The notes: generated by a model from the sequence alone, not told the origin. A stretch of DNA of 64,000 nucleotides from Erythrobacter sp. JK5 (GCF_018205975.1 NZ_CP073577.1:744001-808000); one strand, 5' to 3'. Numbered from the stretch's first letter, positions 18,173 through 28,320 are shown. A program made the numbers and translations.

Positions 18173-19108
18173 ATGCGCGCATTCGTATTTCCGGGACAGG
18201 GCAGTCAGAAGGTCGGCATGGGGGTCGAACTCGCCGAAGCGAGCGCTGTGGCCCGCGCCGTGTTCGAGGAAGTCGACGAAGCGCTGTCGCACAAGCTTTC
18301 CGCGATCATGCGCGAGGGACCGGAAGACCAACTGACCCTGACCGAGAACGCGCAGCCCGCGATCATGGCCAATGCCATCGCCACCCTGCGGGTGCTCGAA
18401 GAGGATTTCGGCGTGAAGCTGGCCGAGGTGGGCGACTGCGTGGCGGGCCATTCGCTCGGCGAATACACCGCCCTGTGCGCGGTTGGCGCTTTTGATCTCG
18501 CGACCACGGCGCGGCTGCTGAAGCTGCGCGGGCAGGCGATGCAATCGGCCGTGCCGGTGGGCGAGGGGGCGATGGCGGCGTTGCTCGGTGCCGATATCGA
18601 CACCGCCACGGCCCTCGCAGCTGCCGCAGCACAGGGGCAGGTATGCGAGGTCGCCAACGACAACGATCCGGGGCAGGTGGTGATCTCGGGCCACAAGGGA
18701 GCGATCGAGCGCGCGATCGCGATGGTTAAGGATCACGGGATCAAGCGCGGCGTGCTGCTGCCGGTCTCCGCTCCGTTCCACTGTTCGCTGATGCAGCCCG
18801 CCGCCGACCGCATGGCCGAGGCACTGGCGGAGACCTCTCCTGGCGCGCTCGCATTGCCGCTCTACGCGAACGTCACGGCCAGCAAGGTCACCGATCCCGA
18901 GGAGGAGCGGGCGCTGCTGGTCGAACAGGTCACAGGCCGTGTGCGCTGGCGCGAAAGCGTCGCCAATATGCACGCCGATGGTTTCGCAAGCTTCGTCGAA
19001 CTGGGGGGCAAGGTCCTCACCCCGATGATCCGCAAGATCGCCGACGAGGCCGAAACGGCGAGCCTGATCGCCATGGAACATCTCGAGGCATTTGCGAAAT
19101 CTATGTAA
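18173..19108 (+). CDS. fabD: Malonyl-CoA:ACP transacylase
   Basis: A 311-residue protein of standard FabD length. AFVFPGQGSQKVGMG opens the protein, the nucleophile is Ser94 in GHSLGEYTALC, and the catalytic His203 is in VSAPFHCSLM. FabD loads malonyl groups onto acyl carrier protein at the start of fatty acid elongation. AGGAGGATCACA gives a strong ribosome-binding site before ATG 18173. fabG follows 2.3 kb downstream on the same strand, with two unrelated genes in between. Confidence 0.97.
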   Translation: MRAFVFPGQGSQKVGMGVELAEASAVARAVFEEVDEALSHKLSAIMREGPEDQLTLTENAQPAIMANAIATLRVLEEDFGVKLAEVGDCVAGHSLGEYTALCAVGAFDLATTARLLKLRGQAMQSAVPVGEGAMAALLGADIDTATALAAAAAQGQVCEVANDNDPGQVVISGHKGAIERAIAMVKDHGIKRGVLLPVSAPFHCSLMQPAADRMAEALAETSPGALALPLYANVTASKVTDPEEERALLVEQVTGRVRWRESVANMHADGFASFVELGGKVLTPMIRKIADEAETASLIAMEHLEAFAKSM

Positions 19109-19142
19109 CAATGTATCATCAGCGCATCGAGGGGAGAGGGAA

Positions 19143-21023
19143 ATGCGCAACGGTACCTTGAAAATGCTCGCGATCGGCTTGGCCGCGATGGGAATGTCGG
19201 CCTGCACGCCCGTGGTGGAGAATTCGGCGGCGGACTCGAGCGGGCCCGGCCTCGTCGGCTTCGCTTCGAAAGACGATCTGGATCGCTTCGCCGGAAAAAT
19301 GGCCAAACGCCAGCGCGCACGGGCCGCGATGTACGAGTCGAGCGTCGCGGCGCCCATGGCGATGGAAGCCGCCGCCGATTCCGCCGACGCCTCGGCCGAG
19401 GGCGAGAGCGAGAGCATCACCAACACGCAGGAAGCCGGGGTCGACGAAGGTGGGATCGTCAAAAACGCGGGCGATTACTTGGTCGTGCTGCGACGCGGGC
19501 GGCTGTTCACCGTGCGCCACGGCGACGATGCGCTCGCGCCGGTCGATACGATCGACGCCTTTCCGCCGGGCAAACCCAACCCCGGGGATACCTGGTATGA
19601 CGAGATGCTGGTCAGCGGTGATCAGGTGATCGTGATCGGGTATTCCTACGGCGAATTCGGCACCGAACTCAATCGCTTCGACCTGTCGGGCAGCGGCGAG
19701 CTGACCTATCGCGATACGCACTATCTGCGTTCGGGCGATTACTATTCGTCGAGCAATTACGCTTCGCGCCTGATCGGCGACGAGCTGATCCTCTACGCAC
19801 CGGTCTACGCGCGCTGGGACGATCTCGATGCAACCATGCCCGCACTGCGCGGATTTGGCGAGAGAGCCGAGACCAAGACTTTGGTGAGGCCGGAAGATTT
19901 CCTGATCGCCGAACCCTATCGCACCGGCGAGTTCGAGCTCGACATGCTGCACGTGGTTACCCGCTGCGATCTGAGCGCGCCCGAACTGGACTGCAGTGCA
20001 CGCGCCATCGCGGGAACTTGGAGCCGCGCCTTCTACGTCTCGCGCGGCGCGGTCTATGTCTGGACCGGGTCGGCGCAGACCAGTTGGGACGACGATGCCG
20101 AGCGCACCCCCGGCCAGCTCTACCGCATCCCGCTCGACGGTGCACAACCCGGCGCGGTGCAGGTCGCCGGATCGCCGATCGACCAGTTCTCCTTCGCCGA
20201 GAACGCCGAGGACGGCGTGCTGCGGGTCTTGCTGCGCGAGCTCGGCAATGGCGAAGGAATGTGGGCGAGCGAATTCAGCGGCGGCGACGTGGCGCTGGCA
20301 AACGTCCCGCTGGCCGGGTTCGACAACGGTGCCGCGGCGCTGCCGCAATCCGATTACCGACCGCTCCCCGCACCGGAGGGCTGGCGTTTCCACAACCGCT
20401 TCGTCGGCGATTACCTGCTCTACGCCGCAGGTGATTATGGCAGCGAAGATGCGACCGCGACCGTCTACGCGGTCCCTCTCGATGGCAGTGCGGTGCAGGA
20501 AGTGTCGCTGCGCCACGGTATCACCCGGTTCGACCGGCTCGGCGATGACGGGGTCGCGATCGGCCCGTCGCGCGGGGGAGCGCTCGGTTTTTCCTCGCTG
20601 TCGCTCGGCAGCCGTGCGAGGGTCGAGGACACCTACATGCTTCCCGCCGCCAACGAAGGCGAGACCCGCAGCCAGGCCTTCTTTTTCCGCCCGGATAGCG
20701 GGTCGGATGGCCTGAGCGGTACGCTCGGGCTGCCTGTGACGCGTCGGCTCGCGCGGGACGGAGCCGAATTCCTCGGCTCGGGCTCCTCGATCGCGTTTCT
20801 CCGTCGCGATGCGCGCAGGCTTTCCCCGGTGGGCGAGCTGGTGGCGCGTACCCAGGATGCCAGCGACGACAATTGTGTCGCCTCGTGCGTCGACTGGTAC
20901 GGAAACGCCCGCCCGATATTCATGGGCGAACGGATTTTCGCGCTGATGGGCTACGAAATGGTCGAGGGTCGACTGGCCGGAGGAAGCATTCGCGAGACGC
21001 GGCGGATCAGCTTTGCCCCGTAA
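19143..21023 (+). CDS. Beta-propeller-domain lipoprotein (Beta_propel family)
   Basis: A 626-residue protein. I chose ATG 19143 because GGGGAGAGGG precedes it and a lipoprotein signal follows at once (lipobox GMSAC, Cys near residue 20). The diagnostic segment is TNTQEAGVDEGGIVKNAGDY near residue 100, which matches the entry motif of the secreted C-terminal beta-propeller family (Pfam Beta_propel). Repeated blade-like stretches follow to the end. Archaeal and bacterial members are cell-surface proteins of unknown ligand. It starts 34 bases after fabD, so it may be read from the same transcript. Confidence 0.85.
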   Translation: MRNGTLKMLAIGLAAMGMSACTPVVENSAADSSGPGLVGFASKDDLDRFAGKMAKRQRARAAMYESSVAAPMAMEAAADSADASAEGESESITNTQEAGVDEGGIVKNAGDYLVVLRRGRLFTVRHGDDALAPVDTIDAFPPGKPNPGDTWYDEMLVSGDQVIVIGYSYGEFGTELNRFDLSGSGELTYRDTHYLRSGDYYSSSNYASRLIGDELILYAPVYARWDDLDATMPALRGFGERAETKTLVRPEDFLIAEPYRTGEFELDMLHVVTRCDLSAPELDCSARAIAGTWSRAFYVSRGAVYVWTGSAQTSWDDDAERTPGQLYRIPLDGAQPGAVQVAGSPIDQFSFAENAEDGVLRVLLRELGNGEGMWASEFSGGDVALANVPLAGFDNGAAALPQSDYRPLPAPEGWRFHNRFVGDYLLYAAGDYGSEDATATVYAVPLDGSAVQEVSLRHGITRFDRLGDDGVAIGPSRGGALGFSSLSLGSRARVEDTYMLPAANEGETRSQAFFFRPDSGSDGLSGTLGLPVTRRLARDGAEFLGSGSSIAFLRRDARRLSPVGELVARTQDASDDNCVASCVDWYGNARPIFMGERIFALMGYEMVEGRLAGGSIRETRRISFAP

Positions 21024-21438
21024 CGTCGAACGCCGCTGGATTGATCGGTCCCATGCGCAGCTGCTCGATCGCGTTGCGCCCGGGACCTTCGACCACGCGA
21101 TCGACCCGGTCCAGCTCGACACCTATCTCGCCAGCCCGGGCAACTGGCTCGGCGTCGCGCTGCACGGCGATCTCGTCGTCGGGATGGTGATGTGCGTCGT
21201 CCACCATCATCCCGACAAGCCGACCGAGCTATTCCTTGACGAAATCGGCACGGGCGACGATTGGCGCAGGCAGGGCATCGCGCGTTCGCTCGTGCAATTC
21301 GTGTTCGATCGCGCCGATGCGGAGGGAATCGAAGAGATCTGGCTGGGGACCGAACCCGACAATCTGGCCGCACGCGGACTCTACGAAGGGTTCAGGCATG
21401 AGCGAGAAGACGCCGTGATCTACTTTTTCGACTGGTGA
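21013..21438 (+). CDS. GNAT-family N-acetyltransferase
   Basis: A 141-residue GNAT. The only sensible start is TTG 21013, overlapping the end of the propeller gene. LFLDEIGTGDDWRRQGIARSL contains the acetyl-CoA pyrophosphate loop (RRQGIA) and EDAVIYFFDW closes the fold. The pattern of the core, with LDEI before the loop and YFFDW at the end, resembles AAC(3)-I-type aminoglycoside acetyltransferases, but similarity read by eye does not prove the substrate. Short and cytoplasmic. Confidence 0.83.
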   Translation: MPRNVERRWIDRSHAQLLDRVAPGTFDHAIDPVQLDTYLASPGNWLGVALHGDLVVGMVMCVVHHHPDKPTELFLDEIGTGDDWRRQGIARSLVQFVFDRADAEGIEEIWLGTEPDNLAARGLYEGFRHEREDAVIYFFDW

Positions 21439-21451
21439 GGAGCCTGTTCTG

Positions 21452-22204
21452 ATGTTTTCACTCAAGGGTATGAACGCGCTGGTTACCGGCGCGAGCGGCG
21501 GAATCGGCTCGGCGATCGCGGTCGCGCTGGCGAGGCAGGGCGCGCGGGTCGCGCTGTCGGGTTCGAACGGATCGAAACTGCGCAGCTTCCGCGAGCAGCT
21601 GATCGAGGAGGTCGGCGGCGATCATGTCGAGATCACCTGCAACCTGTCCGACACCGTGCAGGTCGAGGAGCTGATCCCGGCGATGCTCGATACGCTGGGC
21701 GGGATCGATATCCTCGTCAACAATGCCGGGATCACCCGCGACAATCTCGGCATGCGGATGAAGGACGAGGAATGGGACCAGGTGATCGCGATCAATCTCG
21801 AAGCCGCATTCCGCCTGATGCGGGCCAGCGCCAAGCCGATGATGAAGGCGCGCTTCGGTCGGATCGTCAACATCACCAGCGTCGTCGGTGCCACCGGCAA
21901 TCCGGGGCAGATGAACTACGCCGCCGCCAAGGCCGGGCTGACCGGCATGACCAAGAGCTTCGCGCAGGAAGTCGCCAGCCGCGGAATCACCGCCAATTGC
22001 GTCGCGCCCGGATTCATTCGCACTGCCATGACCGCGCAGCTCGACGAGAAACAGCAGGACACGATCAATGCTCGCATTCCCATGGGCAAGATGGGCGAGG
22101 GCGGCGATATCGGCGCGGCCTGCGCCTATCTGGCGAGCCGCGAGGCCGGGTACATCACCGGCGAAACGCTGCATGTGAACGGCGGGATGGCGATGGTGGG
22201 ATGA
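21452..22204 (+). CDS. fabG: 3-oxoacyl-[ACP] reductase
   Basis: A 250-residue short-chain dehydrogenase of FabG type. The NADPH-binding motif is VTGASGGIGSAIAVALARQG, the NNAG element is in VNNAGITRDNLGMRMKDEEW (the NLGMRM segment is typical of FabG), and the catalytic Ser-Tyr-Lys set is in NITSVVG and MNYAAAKAG. It ends with ITGETLHVNGGMAMVG. The enzyme reduces beta-ketoacyl-ACP in fatty acid elongation. An inverted repeat at 22214-22241 follows the stop and may end the transcript. Confidence 0.95.
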   Translation: MFSLKGMNALVTGASGGIGSAIAVALARQGARVALSGSNGSKLRSFREQLIEEVGGDHVEITCNLSDTVQVEELIPAMLDTLGGIDILVNNAGITRDNLGMRMKDEEWDQVIAINLEAAFRLMRASAKPMMKARFGRIVNITSVVGATGNPGQMNYAAAKAGLTGMTKSFAQEVASRGITANCVAPGFIRTAMTAQLDEKQQDTINARIPMGKMGEGGDIGAACAYLASREAGYITGETLHVNGGMAMVG

Positions 22205-22213
22205 GCTTTGGGC

Positions 22214-22241
22214 GATAAGGGCCTGCCCAGGCACCCTTATC
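22214..22241 (+). terminator. Inverted repeat after fabG
   Basis: GATAAGGG (22214-22221) pairs with CCCTTATC (22234-22241), with a further self-complementary CCTGCCCAGG in the loop. There is no T run after it, so it could be a weak terminator or an operator for dnaN, which begins 140 bases later. The rest of the gap before dnaN shows nothing clear. Confidence 0.45.
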
Positions 22242-22381
22242 CCCAAGCGAATCCCCGCTCGCGCGCGCTCACGCTTGCCCGTATTGTCCACCGCGCTAAG
22301 GTTTTTGCAAATTCCCCGGCGCTGGTGGGGCGATTCCGGTCCCATTCCCCGCCACAGATCGAAAAGTGATAGGCGAGGCTC

Positions 22382-23509
22382 ATGAAGGCTACGATCGAAC
22401 GCGCGACGCTCCTGCGGTGTCTGTCCCACGTCCAGTCGGTGGTCGAACGCCGCAACACGATCCCAATCCTGTCCAACGTGCTGATCGACGCCAGCGATGG
22501 CGGCAATGTGAAGGTGATGGCGACCGACCTCGACCTGCAGGTCGTCGAAACCATGTCGGCGGCCTCGGTCGAGAACGCGGGCGCGATCACCGTTTCGGCG
22601 CATCTGCTGTTCGATATCGCCCGCAAGCTGCCGGACGGCAGCCAGGTCAGCCTCGAAACCGCCGACAACCGGATGGAAGTCAAGGCCGGGCGCAGTCGCT
22701 TCAAGCTGCCGACGCTGCCGCGCGACGATTTCCCGGTGATCGTCGAGGGCGACCTTCCCACCTCGTTCGAGCTGCCCGCGCGCACCCTTGCCGAACTGAT
22801 CGACCGCACGCGGTTCGCGATCTCGACCGAGGAAACCCGGTACTATCTCAACGGCATCTTCCTGCATGTGACCGATGAAGACACGCCCGTGCTCAAGGCG
22901 GCGGCGACCGACGGCCACCGGCTGGCGCGCTTCACGCTGGCCCGTCCCGACGGGGCAGAGGGCATGCCCGACGTGATCGTCCCGCGCAAAGCGGTCGCCG
23001 AATTGCGCAAGCTGCTCGAGGAAGCGATGGACGGGAACGTCCAGATCGACCTGTCGGCGAGCAAGATCCGCTTCACGCTCGGCGGCGAGGGCGGGGTGGT
23101 GCTGACCAGCAAGCTGATCGACGGAACCTTTCCCGATTACAGCCGCGTGATCCCGACCGGTAACGACAAACTGTTGAAAGTCGATCCCAAGAGCTTCTTC
23201 CAAGGCGTTGATCGCGTGGCAACAATCGCCACCGAGAAAACGCGCGCGGTGAAGATGGGGCTCGAACCCGACAAGGTCACCCTGTCGGTCACCTCGCCCG
23301 ACAACGGCACCGCGACCGAGGAACTTGCGGCCGATTACAAATCGGAAGGGTTTGAGATCGGCTTCAACGCCAATTATCTCAAGGATATCCTCGACCAGAT
23401 CGACGCCGATACGGTCGAACTGCACCTCGCCGATGCGGGCGCGCCGACGCTGATCCGGCAGGACGAAAAGAGCCCGGCGCTGTATGTGCTGATGCCGATG
23501 CGGGTGTAG
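22382..23509 (+). CDS. dnaN: DNA polymerase III beta subunit (sliding clamp)
   Basis: A 375-residue beta clamp of standard length. It opens with KATIERATLLRCLSHVQSVV and NTIPILSNVLIDA and has the three repeated clamp domains, including SFELPARTLAELIDRTRFAI and LTSKLIDGTFPDYSRVIPT, and ends with the conserved YVLMPMRV. The clamp holds replicative polymerase and repair proteins on DNA. The gene is not next to dnaA here, as is common in alphaproteobacteria. No tight coupling with fabG is seen. Confidence 0.97.
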   Translation: MKATIERATLLRCLSHVQSVVERRNTIPILSNVLIDASDGGNVKVMATDLDLQVVETMSAASVENAGAITVSAHLLFDIARKLPDGSQVSLETADNRMEVKAGRSRFKLPTLPRDDFPVIVEGDLPTSFELPARTLAELIDRTRFAISTEETRYYLNGIFLHVTDEDTPVLKAAATDGHRLARFTLARPDGAEGMPDVIVPRKAVAELRKLLEEAMDGNVQIDLSASKIRFTLGGEGGVVLTSKLIDGTFPDYSRVIPTGNDKLLKVDPKSFFQGVDRVATIATEKTRAVKMGLEPDKVTLSVTSPDNGTATEELAADYKSEGFEIGFNANYLKDILDQIDADTVELHLADAGAPTLIRQDEKSPALYVLMPMRV

Positions 23510-23594
23510 GCAAAGTCGGTTTCCCGGCAGTTTGATCCTGCTGGGAATGCGCGGCTCGTTCCGCTAGTGCTTCTCGACAAAGGAGAAGCCCCCG

Positions 23595-24677
23595 ATGACG
23601 ATTCAGCAAGTCCATGTCCGCAAAGACGAACTCACCAACGCCGATCTCGTCCATGTCGAGCTGACGAACCTGGCCGAGGGCGCGGTGCGGCTCCAAATCG
23701 AGAGCTTTTCGGTCACCGCCAACAACATCACCTACGCGGTGGTCGGCGACGGGTTCAAATACTGGGATTTCTTCCCCGCGCCCGACGGTTTCGGGATCGT
23801 CCCGATGTGGGGCCACGCAAAGGTCATCGAGAGCAACCATCCCGATATCGTGGTGGGCGAGCGGGTCTACGGCTACTTGCCGATGGCGACGCACCTCGAC
23901 GTGCGGCCGGGCAGGGTCTCGGATGGCAGCTTCATGGACATGACCGATTACCGCCAGCCGATGAGCCCGGTCTACAACACCTACCAGCGGCTCGCCGCCG
24001 ATCCCGAACACGATCCCGCGCGCGAACCCGAACGGATGATCTTCGGCCCGCTGTTCAAGACCGGGTTCCTGATCGAGTATTTCATGCGCGACCAGGACTG
24101 GTTCGGTGCCCAGCAGGTGATCCTGACCAGCGCCTCCTCCAAGACCGCGATGGGCCTCGCCAGCGTCGCGCGGCAGAATTCACCGAGCATCAAGCGGGTC
24201 GGACTGACTTCGGCCGGGAACGTCGATTTCGTCGAAAGCACCGGGCTGTACGACCGGGTGCGATCCTACGACGAGGTCGGCGGGATGGTGATCGCCGACA
24301 GCGTGCTGGTCGATTTCGCGGGGAACGCCAAGGTCCTCGCCAGAGTGCACGAACATTTCGAGGCGACGCTGAAATACTCCTGTCTGGTCGGGGCGACTCA
24401 CCTTGAGGCGCGCAGCACGTTCGGCGGAGCGGACATTCGCAAGGGTCCCAAACCGACGCTGTTCTTCGCCCCCGACCATGCGGTCGCGTTCTTCAAGGAA
24501 AAAGGTCCTGACGAAGGCGGAAAGCTGGTCGCGGCGGCGTGGCACGAATTCCTCAAATGCGCGGAGGGGACGGTCGAAATCGTCAGGAAGCAGGGCCTCG
24601 ACGCCGCACGCGAGACCTATCTGGAGATGATCGGCGGCAGCGTCGATCCGTCGAAAGGCATCGTGATCGAGCCCTGA
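23595..24677 (+). CDS. DUF2855-family protein
   Basis: A 360-residue protein that matches the DUF2855 family: AVRLQIESFSVTANNITYAV near the start, then FFPAPDGFGIVPMWGHAKVI and ERVYGYLPMATHLDVRPGRV, and the Rossmann-like VILTSASSKTAMGLASVARQ. The layout is that of a medium-chain alcohol dehydrogenase or quinone reductase without obvious zinc ligands. Members have no proven function. AAAGGAGAAG gives a strong ribosome-binding site before ATG 23595. It is convergent with the SDR gene, with only 6 bases between the stops. Confidence 0.85.
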   Translation: MTIQQVHVRKDELTNADLVHVELTNLAEGAVRLQIESFSVTANNITYAVVGDGFKYWDFFPAPDGFGIVPMWGHAKVIESNHPDIVVGERVYGYLPMATHLDVRPGRVSDGSFMDMTDYRQPMSPVYNTYQRLAADPEHDPAREPERMIFGPLFKTGFLIEYFMRDQDWFGAQQVILTSASSKTAMGLASVARQNSPSIKRVGLTSAGNVDFVESTGLYDRVRSYDEVGGMVIADSVLVDFAGNAKVLARVHEHFEATLKYSCLVGATHLEARSTFGGADIRKGPKPTLFFAPDHAVAFFKEKGPDEGGKLVAAAWHEFLKCAEGTVEIVRKQGLDAARETYLEMIGGSVDPSKGIVIEP

Positions 24678-24683
24678 GCAGGG

Positions 24684-25508
24684 CTACGCGCGTTCCAGCG
24701 CGTAATGGAAGAAACCGTGATGCTGCGCGCGGTGGCGCGCTTCCATCTTGCTCTCGGTGTCTGGTTCGGTCGGGATAATGCACCATCCGCCGCCGCGTGC
24801 GAGCACGGTGTCGATGCCCCGTTCGAGCACTTCGGGGCCGGGCTGGGCGCGCCAGTGATCGCCCACCGCGTCGGGGGCCTGGCGCGCGCCGCCGAAACGA
24901 TCGGGACGGGCCTGCGCGGCGTTCCAGATCTGGGTGTTGAGGATTCCGGGGCACAGGATTGTGACGCCGATCTCGTCCTCGGCGAGTTCGGCGCTGAGCG
25001 CCTCGCCAACGGCCGCCGTCATCTGCTTGGTCGTGGCGTAGAGCGTGAACGGCCCGCTGACCGGCACCACCGAGGCGGAGCTGGCGGTGATCCCGACATG
25101 GCGCGGCCCCTGCTGGCGTTTCAGCACCGGCAGCCACGCCTGTGCGGTGTGGATCGGGCCCATCACGTTGACACCCATCAGCCAGTCGAGCGTATCCGGC
25201 CTGGCGTCGCTGACCGTGTCGGCGCTGCCAACCCCGGCGTTGATCCATAACAGCGAGGGTTCCACACCCTGCGCGATCAGCTTTTCGGCGACCCGCCCGG
25301 TCTCCGCGCGGTCCGAAACGTCGCAGCCGTGTGCGCGCGACGCATCGCCGCACATCCGGGCGCTTTCTTCCGCTTCGTAGGCGTCGATATCGAGCGCGCA
25401 GATGCGCATGCCCTTGGCGGCGAAGTGCTGCGCCAGCCAGCGCCCGATCCCGCGCCCGGCACCGGTGATGACTGCCCAGTCGCCGGTCGCGGGCGCAAAG
25501 CCGGTCAT
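24684..25508 (-). CDS. SDR-family oxidoreductase
   Basis: A 274-residue classical short-chain dehydrogenase starting at ATG 25508, in a 4-base overlap with the amidohydrolase stop. The coenzyme motif is VITGAGRGIGRWLAQHFAAK, the active-site elements are GITASSASVVP and YATTKQMTAAVG. LDIDAY after the second strand suggests NAD rather than NADP. The substrate is unknown; the overlap with a D-aminoacylase-like gene points to a shared transcript. Confidence 0.9.
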   Translation of the reverse strand: MTGFAPATGDWAVITGAGRGIGRWLAQHFAAKGMRICALDIDAYEAEESARMCGDASRAHGCDVSDRAETGRVAEKLIAQGVEPSLLWINAGVGSADTVSDARPDTLDWLMGVNVMGPIHTAQAWLPVLKRQQGPRHVGITASSASVVPVSGPFTLYATTKQMTAAVGEALSAELAEDEIGVTILCPGILNTQIWNAAQARPDRFGGARQAPDAVGDHWRAQPGPEVLERGIDTVLARGGGWCIIPTEPDTESKMEARHRAQHHGFFHYALERA

Positions 25509-27271
25509 TCGGCCGCTTCGGCGAGTTCCGCGCGCTGCGGGCCGCGGATCAGCACTCCGGGCGTCGCGCCGGTCCATTTGCCATCGCGAAACGTCACCAC
25601 GCCGCCCTTGATCGTCGCGACATAGCCATCGGCGGTTTGCAGCAGCCGCTTGCCGCCTGCGGGCAGATCGAAGGCGAGCCACGGGCGACCGAGCTTCAGC
25701 GCGTCCATGTCGATGATGTTCAGATCGGCGAGGTAGCCCGGCGCGATCACCCCACGATCATCGAGACCGTATAGCTTTGCCGTGTCGTGACACTGGCGCT
25801 TGATCGCATGCTCCAGTGTCAGCCGCTCGCCACGCTTCCTGTTCTTCACCCAGTGCTCGAGCATGAAGGTGGGCGAGGCCGCGTCGCAGATCGTCCCGCA
25901 ATGCGCGCCGCCATCGCTGAGCGAGTTGACCGTATCGTCGGCGTGTTGCAGCGGGTGGAGAAAATCGAGGTTGCCCTCCGCATAATTGAGGATCGGCAGG
26001 TAGATAAAGCCGGTCGCGTCCTCACGGCACAGCATGTCGTAGGCGTATTCCTGCGGATCGACCCCGGCCGCCCGTGCGCGGGCGTTGACGCTGGCCGTTT
26101 CGTCCGGTTCGTAGTCGAAATCCGGATCCATCTCGTATTGCAGCGCCCACCCTTGCGTGATCACCATCACCACGCCGATGATATCCATCGGCGCTTCGGA
26201 GTAGTCGTTCGCTTCGGACAGCATCTGCTGCTTGAACGCGGGATCGAGCAACCTGGCTTTCTGCTGGTCCCGCGGCAGGTCCTTGATCGCCTGCCAGCTC
26301 GGGCGGAAGGCAAACGGGTTCACCGTGCCCTGCCAGGCCATGATGATGCCGTTTCCGCGCAGGGCGATCTGCGCCACGATATTCGCGCCGTTGTCGTTTT
26401 CGGCGCGCATCGTTTCGATCTGCTCCTTGAGCGGCATTTCCTTTGCGATGCTTTCGAGCGCCGCGAAAGTGACCGGGATCCCGGCCTCGCGCGAGAGCCT
26501 GCCCATCCATTCGAATTCGTTCCAGTCGCGCTGGAGATCGCTGGCCATTTCGAACACCGCGTGGCCGCCCGCATCCTTGGCCCGGCCCATCGCCTTGCCG
26601 ATCGCGACCAGCTCTTCGGGGGTAGCGGTGGTTCCGGGCACCAGCTCGCCATCGACCGACTTGTGCAGCACCGTGCGCGAGGTCGAGAAGCCGAGCGCAC
26701 CCGCGCGCACGCCTTCCTCGACGATGCGGCTCATCTCGGCGATGTCGGCTTCGGTCGGAACGGCGCCCGGCTGTTCGCGGTCGCCCAGCACATAGGCGCG
26801 CACCGCGCCATGCGGCACATGGGTGGCGACATCGACGGCGCGCGGCAGCTTTTCCAACGCATCGAGATATTCGGGGAAGGTTTCCCAATCCCAGGTAATC
26901 CCTTCGGAAAGCGCCGTGCCCGGAATATCCTCCACGCCTTCCATCAGGCTGATAAGCCATTCGTGCCGGTCCGGCTTGGCAGGCGCGAAGCCGACGCCGC
27001 AATTGCCCATCACCACGGTGGTGACGCCGTGCCAGCTCGACGGGGCCATTTCCTGATCCCAGGTCGCCTGACCGTCGTAGTGGGTGTGAATATCGACGAA
27101 GCCGGGGGCGACGATCTTTCCTGTCGCATCGATTTCCTCGCGTGCGTCGCCGGCGACCGCACCCAGTGCGGCGATCACGCCGTCCCTGATAGCCACGTCC
27201 CCGATGAAGCCTTGCGCTCCGGTGCCGTCGACGATCGTGCCGCCCCGGATAATCAGGTCGAACTGCGCCAT
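25505..27271 (-). CDS. N-acyl-D-amino-acid deacylase-type amidohydrolase
   Basis: A 588-residue amidohydrolase. The metal-binding [11 protein letters not shown] follows the N-terminal beta domain ([19 protein letters not shown]), and [16 protein letters not shown], the core LGFSTSRT and the C-terminal [14 protein letters not shown] are all typical of the D-aminoacylase/dihydroorotase-like branch. These enzymes remove acyl groups from D-amino acids or act on related amides. The two catalytic sites and length (about 580) are family-normal. Its role alongside an SDR gene is not evident. Confidence 0.88.
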   Translation of the reverse strand: MAQFDLIIRGGTIVDGTGAQGFIGDVAIRDGVIAALGAVAGDAREEIDATGKIVAPGFVDIHTHYDGQATWDQEMAPSSWHGVTTVVMGNCGVGFAPAKPDRHEWLISLMEGVEDIPGTALSEGITWDWETFPEYLDALEKLPRAVDVATHVPHGAVRAYVLGDREQPGAVPTEADIAEMSRIVEEGVRAGALGFSTSRTVLHKSVDGELVPGTTATPEELVAIGKAMGRAKDAGGHAVFEMASDLQRDWNEFEWMGRLSREAGIPVTFAALESIAKEMPLKEQIETMRAENDNGANIVAQIALRGNGIIMAWQGTVNPFAFRPSWQAIKDLPRDQQKARLLDPAFKQQMLSEANDYSEAPMDIIGVVMVITQGWALQYEMDPDFDYEPDETASVNARARAAGVDPQEYAYDMLCREDATGFIYLPILNYAEGNLDFLHPLQHADDTVNSLSDGGAHCGTICDAASPTFMLEHWVKNRKRGERLTLEHAIKRQCHDTAKLYGLDDRGVIAPGYLADLNIIDMDALKLGRPWLAFDLPAGGKRLLQTADGYVATIKGGVVTFRDGKWTGATPGVLIRGPQRAELAEAAE

Positions 27272-27340
27272 GTCTCTCTCCTCTAGGCGAGAGAATGTCC
27301 TATCGTCCGGAGGCTGTCCAGCGCTTCACATCGAGGGAAA

Positions 27341-28197
27341 TCAGGCAGCGACCGCCTTCACGCGGCCCGCCTCGGCTTCGGTCTCGGGCGCATCGAGGAA
27401 TTCGCGCAATCGCGCGATGCTCTCGTCGGCATGGGTCAGCAGGAACAGATGCCCGCCGCCCGCGATCATCTCCAGCCGCGAATTGGGTATTGCCGAGGCG
27501 AGGATGCGCCCGTTGATCGGCAAAACGATCTGGTCGTCGTCGCCCATCATGATCAGCGTTTCCTTCTGCATGAATGGCAGCGCGGGAAGGCTGGTCCAGC
27601 CGAGCATGCACAGCAGCTGGTAGAAATAGCCGCGCGGGGAGGGGGCTTCAGCCGGCCGATGTGGCTGTCCTTCTGGTGCTTCGCGCCATCCGCATCGACG
27701 CCGCCATACAGCGTCGCGAAATGCTCGTTCATGAATTCGGGATCGATGTAGCGGCGCGGATTGGCCATTTTGGTGAATGATGCCGGGTTGCCCGGTACCA
27801 TCAGCATGCCCGCCGTGGTCGCCGCCAGAGCCAGACGCCGGGTACGCTTGGGATGCTGGAGCGCAAAGTGTTGCGCCATGGCTCCGCCCCAGCTCACGCC
27901 CATCACGTCGACCTCGCCGATCGCGTGCCGTCCGAGCAGTTCGGCTGCCGTCCAGCTCATCGTGAACGGGTTGTAAGGGATCACCGGATCGGGCGATTCG
28001 CCCGTGCCCGGCATGTCGAACATGATGAAGCCGCGATCCGACATTTCGTCGGCCAGCGGCGCGACCGCTTCGATATTCGCTCCGATACCGTTGAAGAACA
28101 GGATCGGCAGGTGATCGGACGGCTCGTCGAGCCGCCATGTCGCAACCCGTAGCGTCCGCCCGCCCACCTTTTCCATGGTGACGACAGCGTCATTCAT
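27341..28197 (-). pseudogene. phaZ: PHA depolymerase (PhaZ) with a frameshift
   Basis: Two overlapping frames together give one ~285-residue alpha/beta hydrolase. The upstream frame, from ATG 28197, has ILFFNGIGANIEAVAPLADE, the nucleophile elbow GVSWGGAMAQHFALQHP and NPRRYIDPEF. The downstream frame has YFYQLLCMLGWTSLPALPF, MMGDDDQIVLPING and GGGHLFLLTHADE with the catalytic His. The order and spacing match intracellular medium-chain PHA depolymerase of pseudomonads (about 283 residues). The frames join in a G-rich run at 27636-27645 (four G, A, five G on the plus strand), where one missing base would explain everything. It could be a true pseudogene or a sequencing error. It lies downstream of phaC on the same strand. 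Confidence 0.85.
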
Positions 28198-28320
28198 TGC
28201 ATCGGCCAAGTATTCGTCCTTTTCTGCGTGCGGTTCCGCACTGGAAAGGACCGCTCGCTGATCCACCTGCAAGCGACCTTCGTGTCTATCGTCCGCGCGT
28301 GTTCCCGCGCGCGCCGGCTA

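Noticed and set aside
21013..21438. Aminoglycoside acetyltransferase AAC(3)-I
   Set aside because: The core looks similar, but many GNATs share this pattern; resistance cannot be inferred from it.
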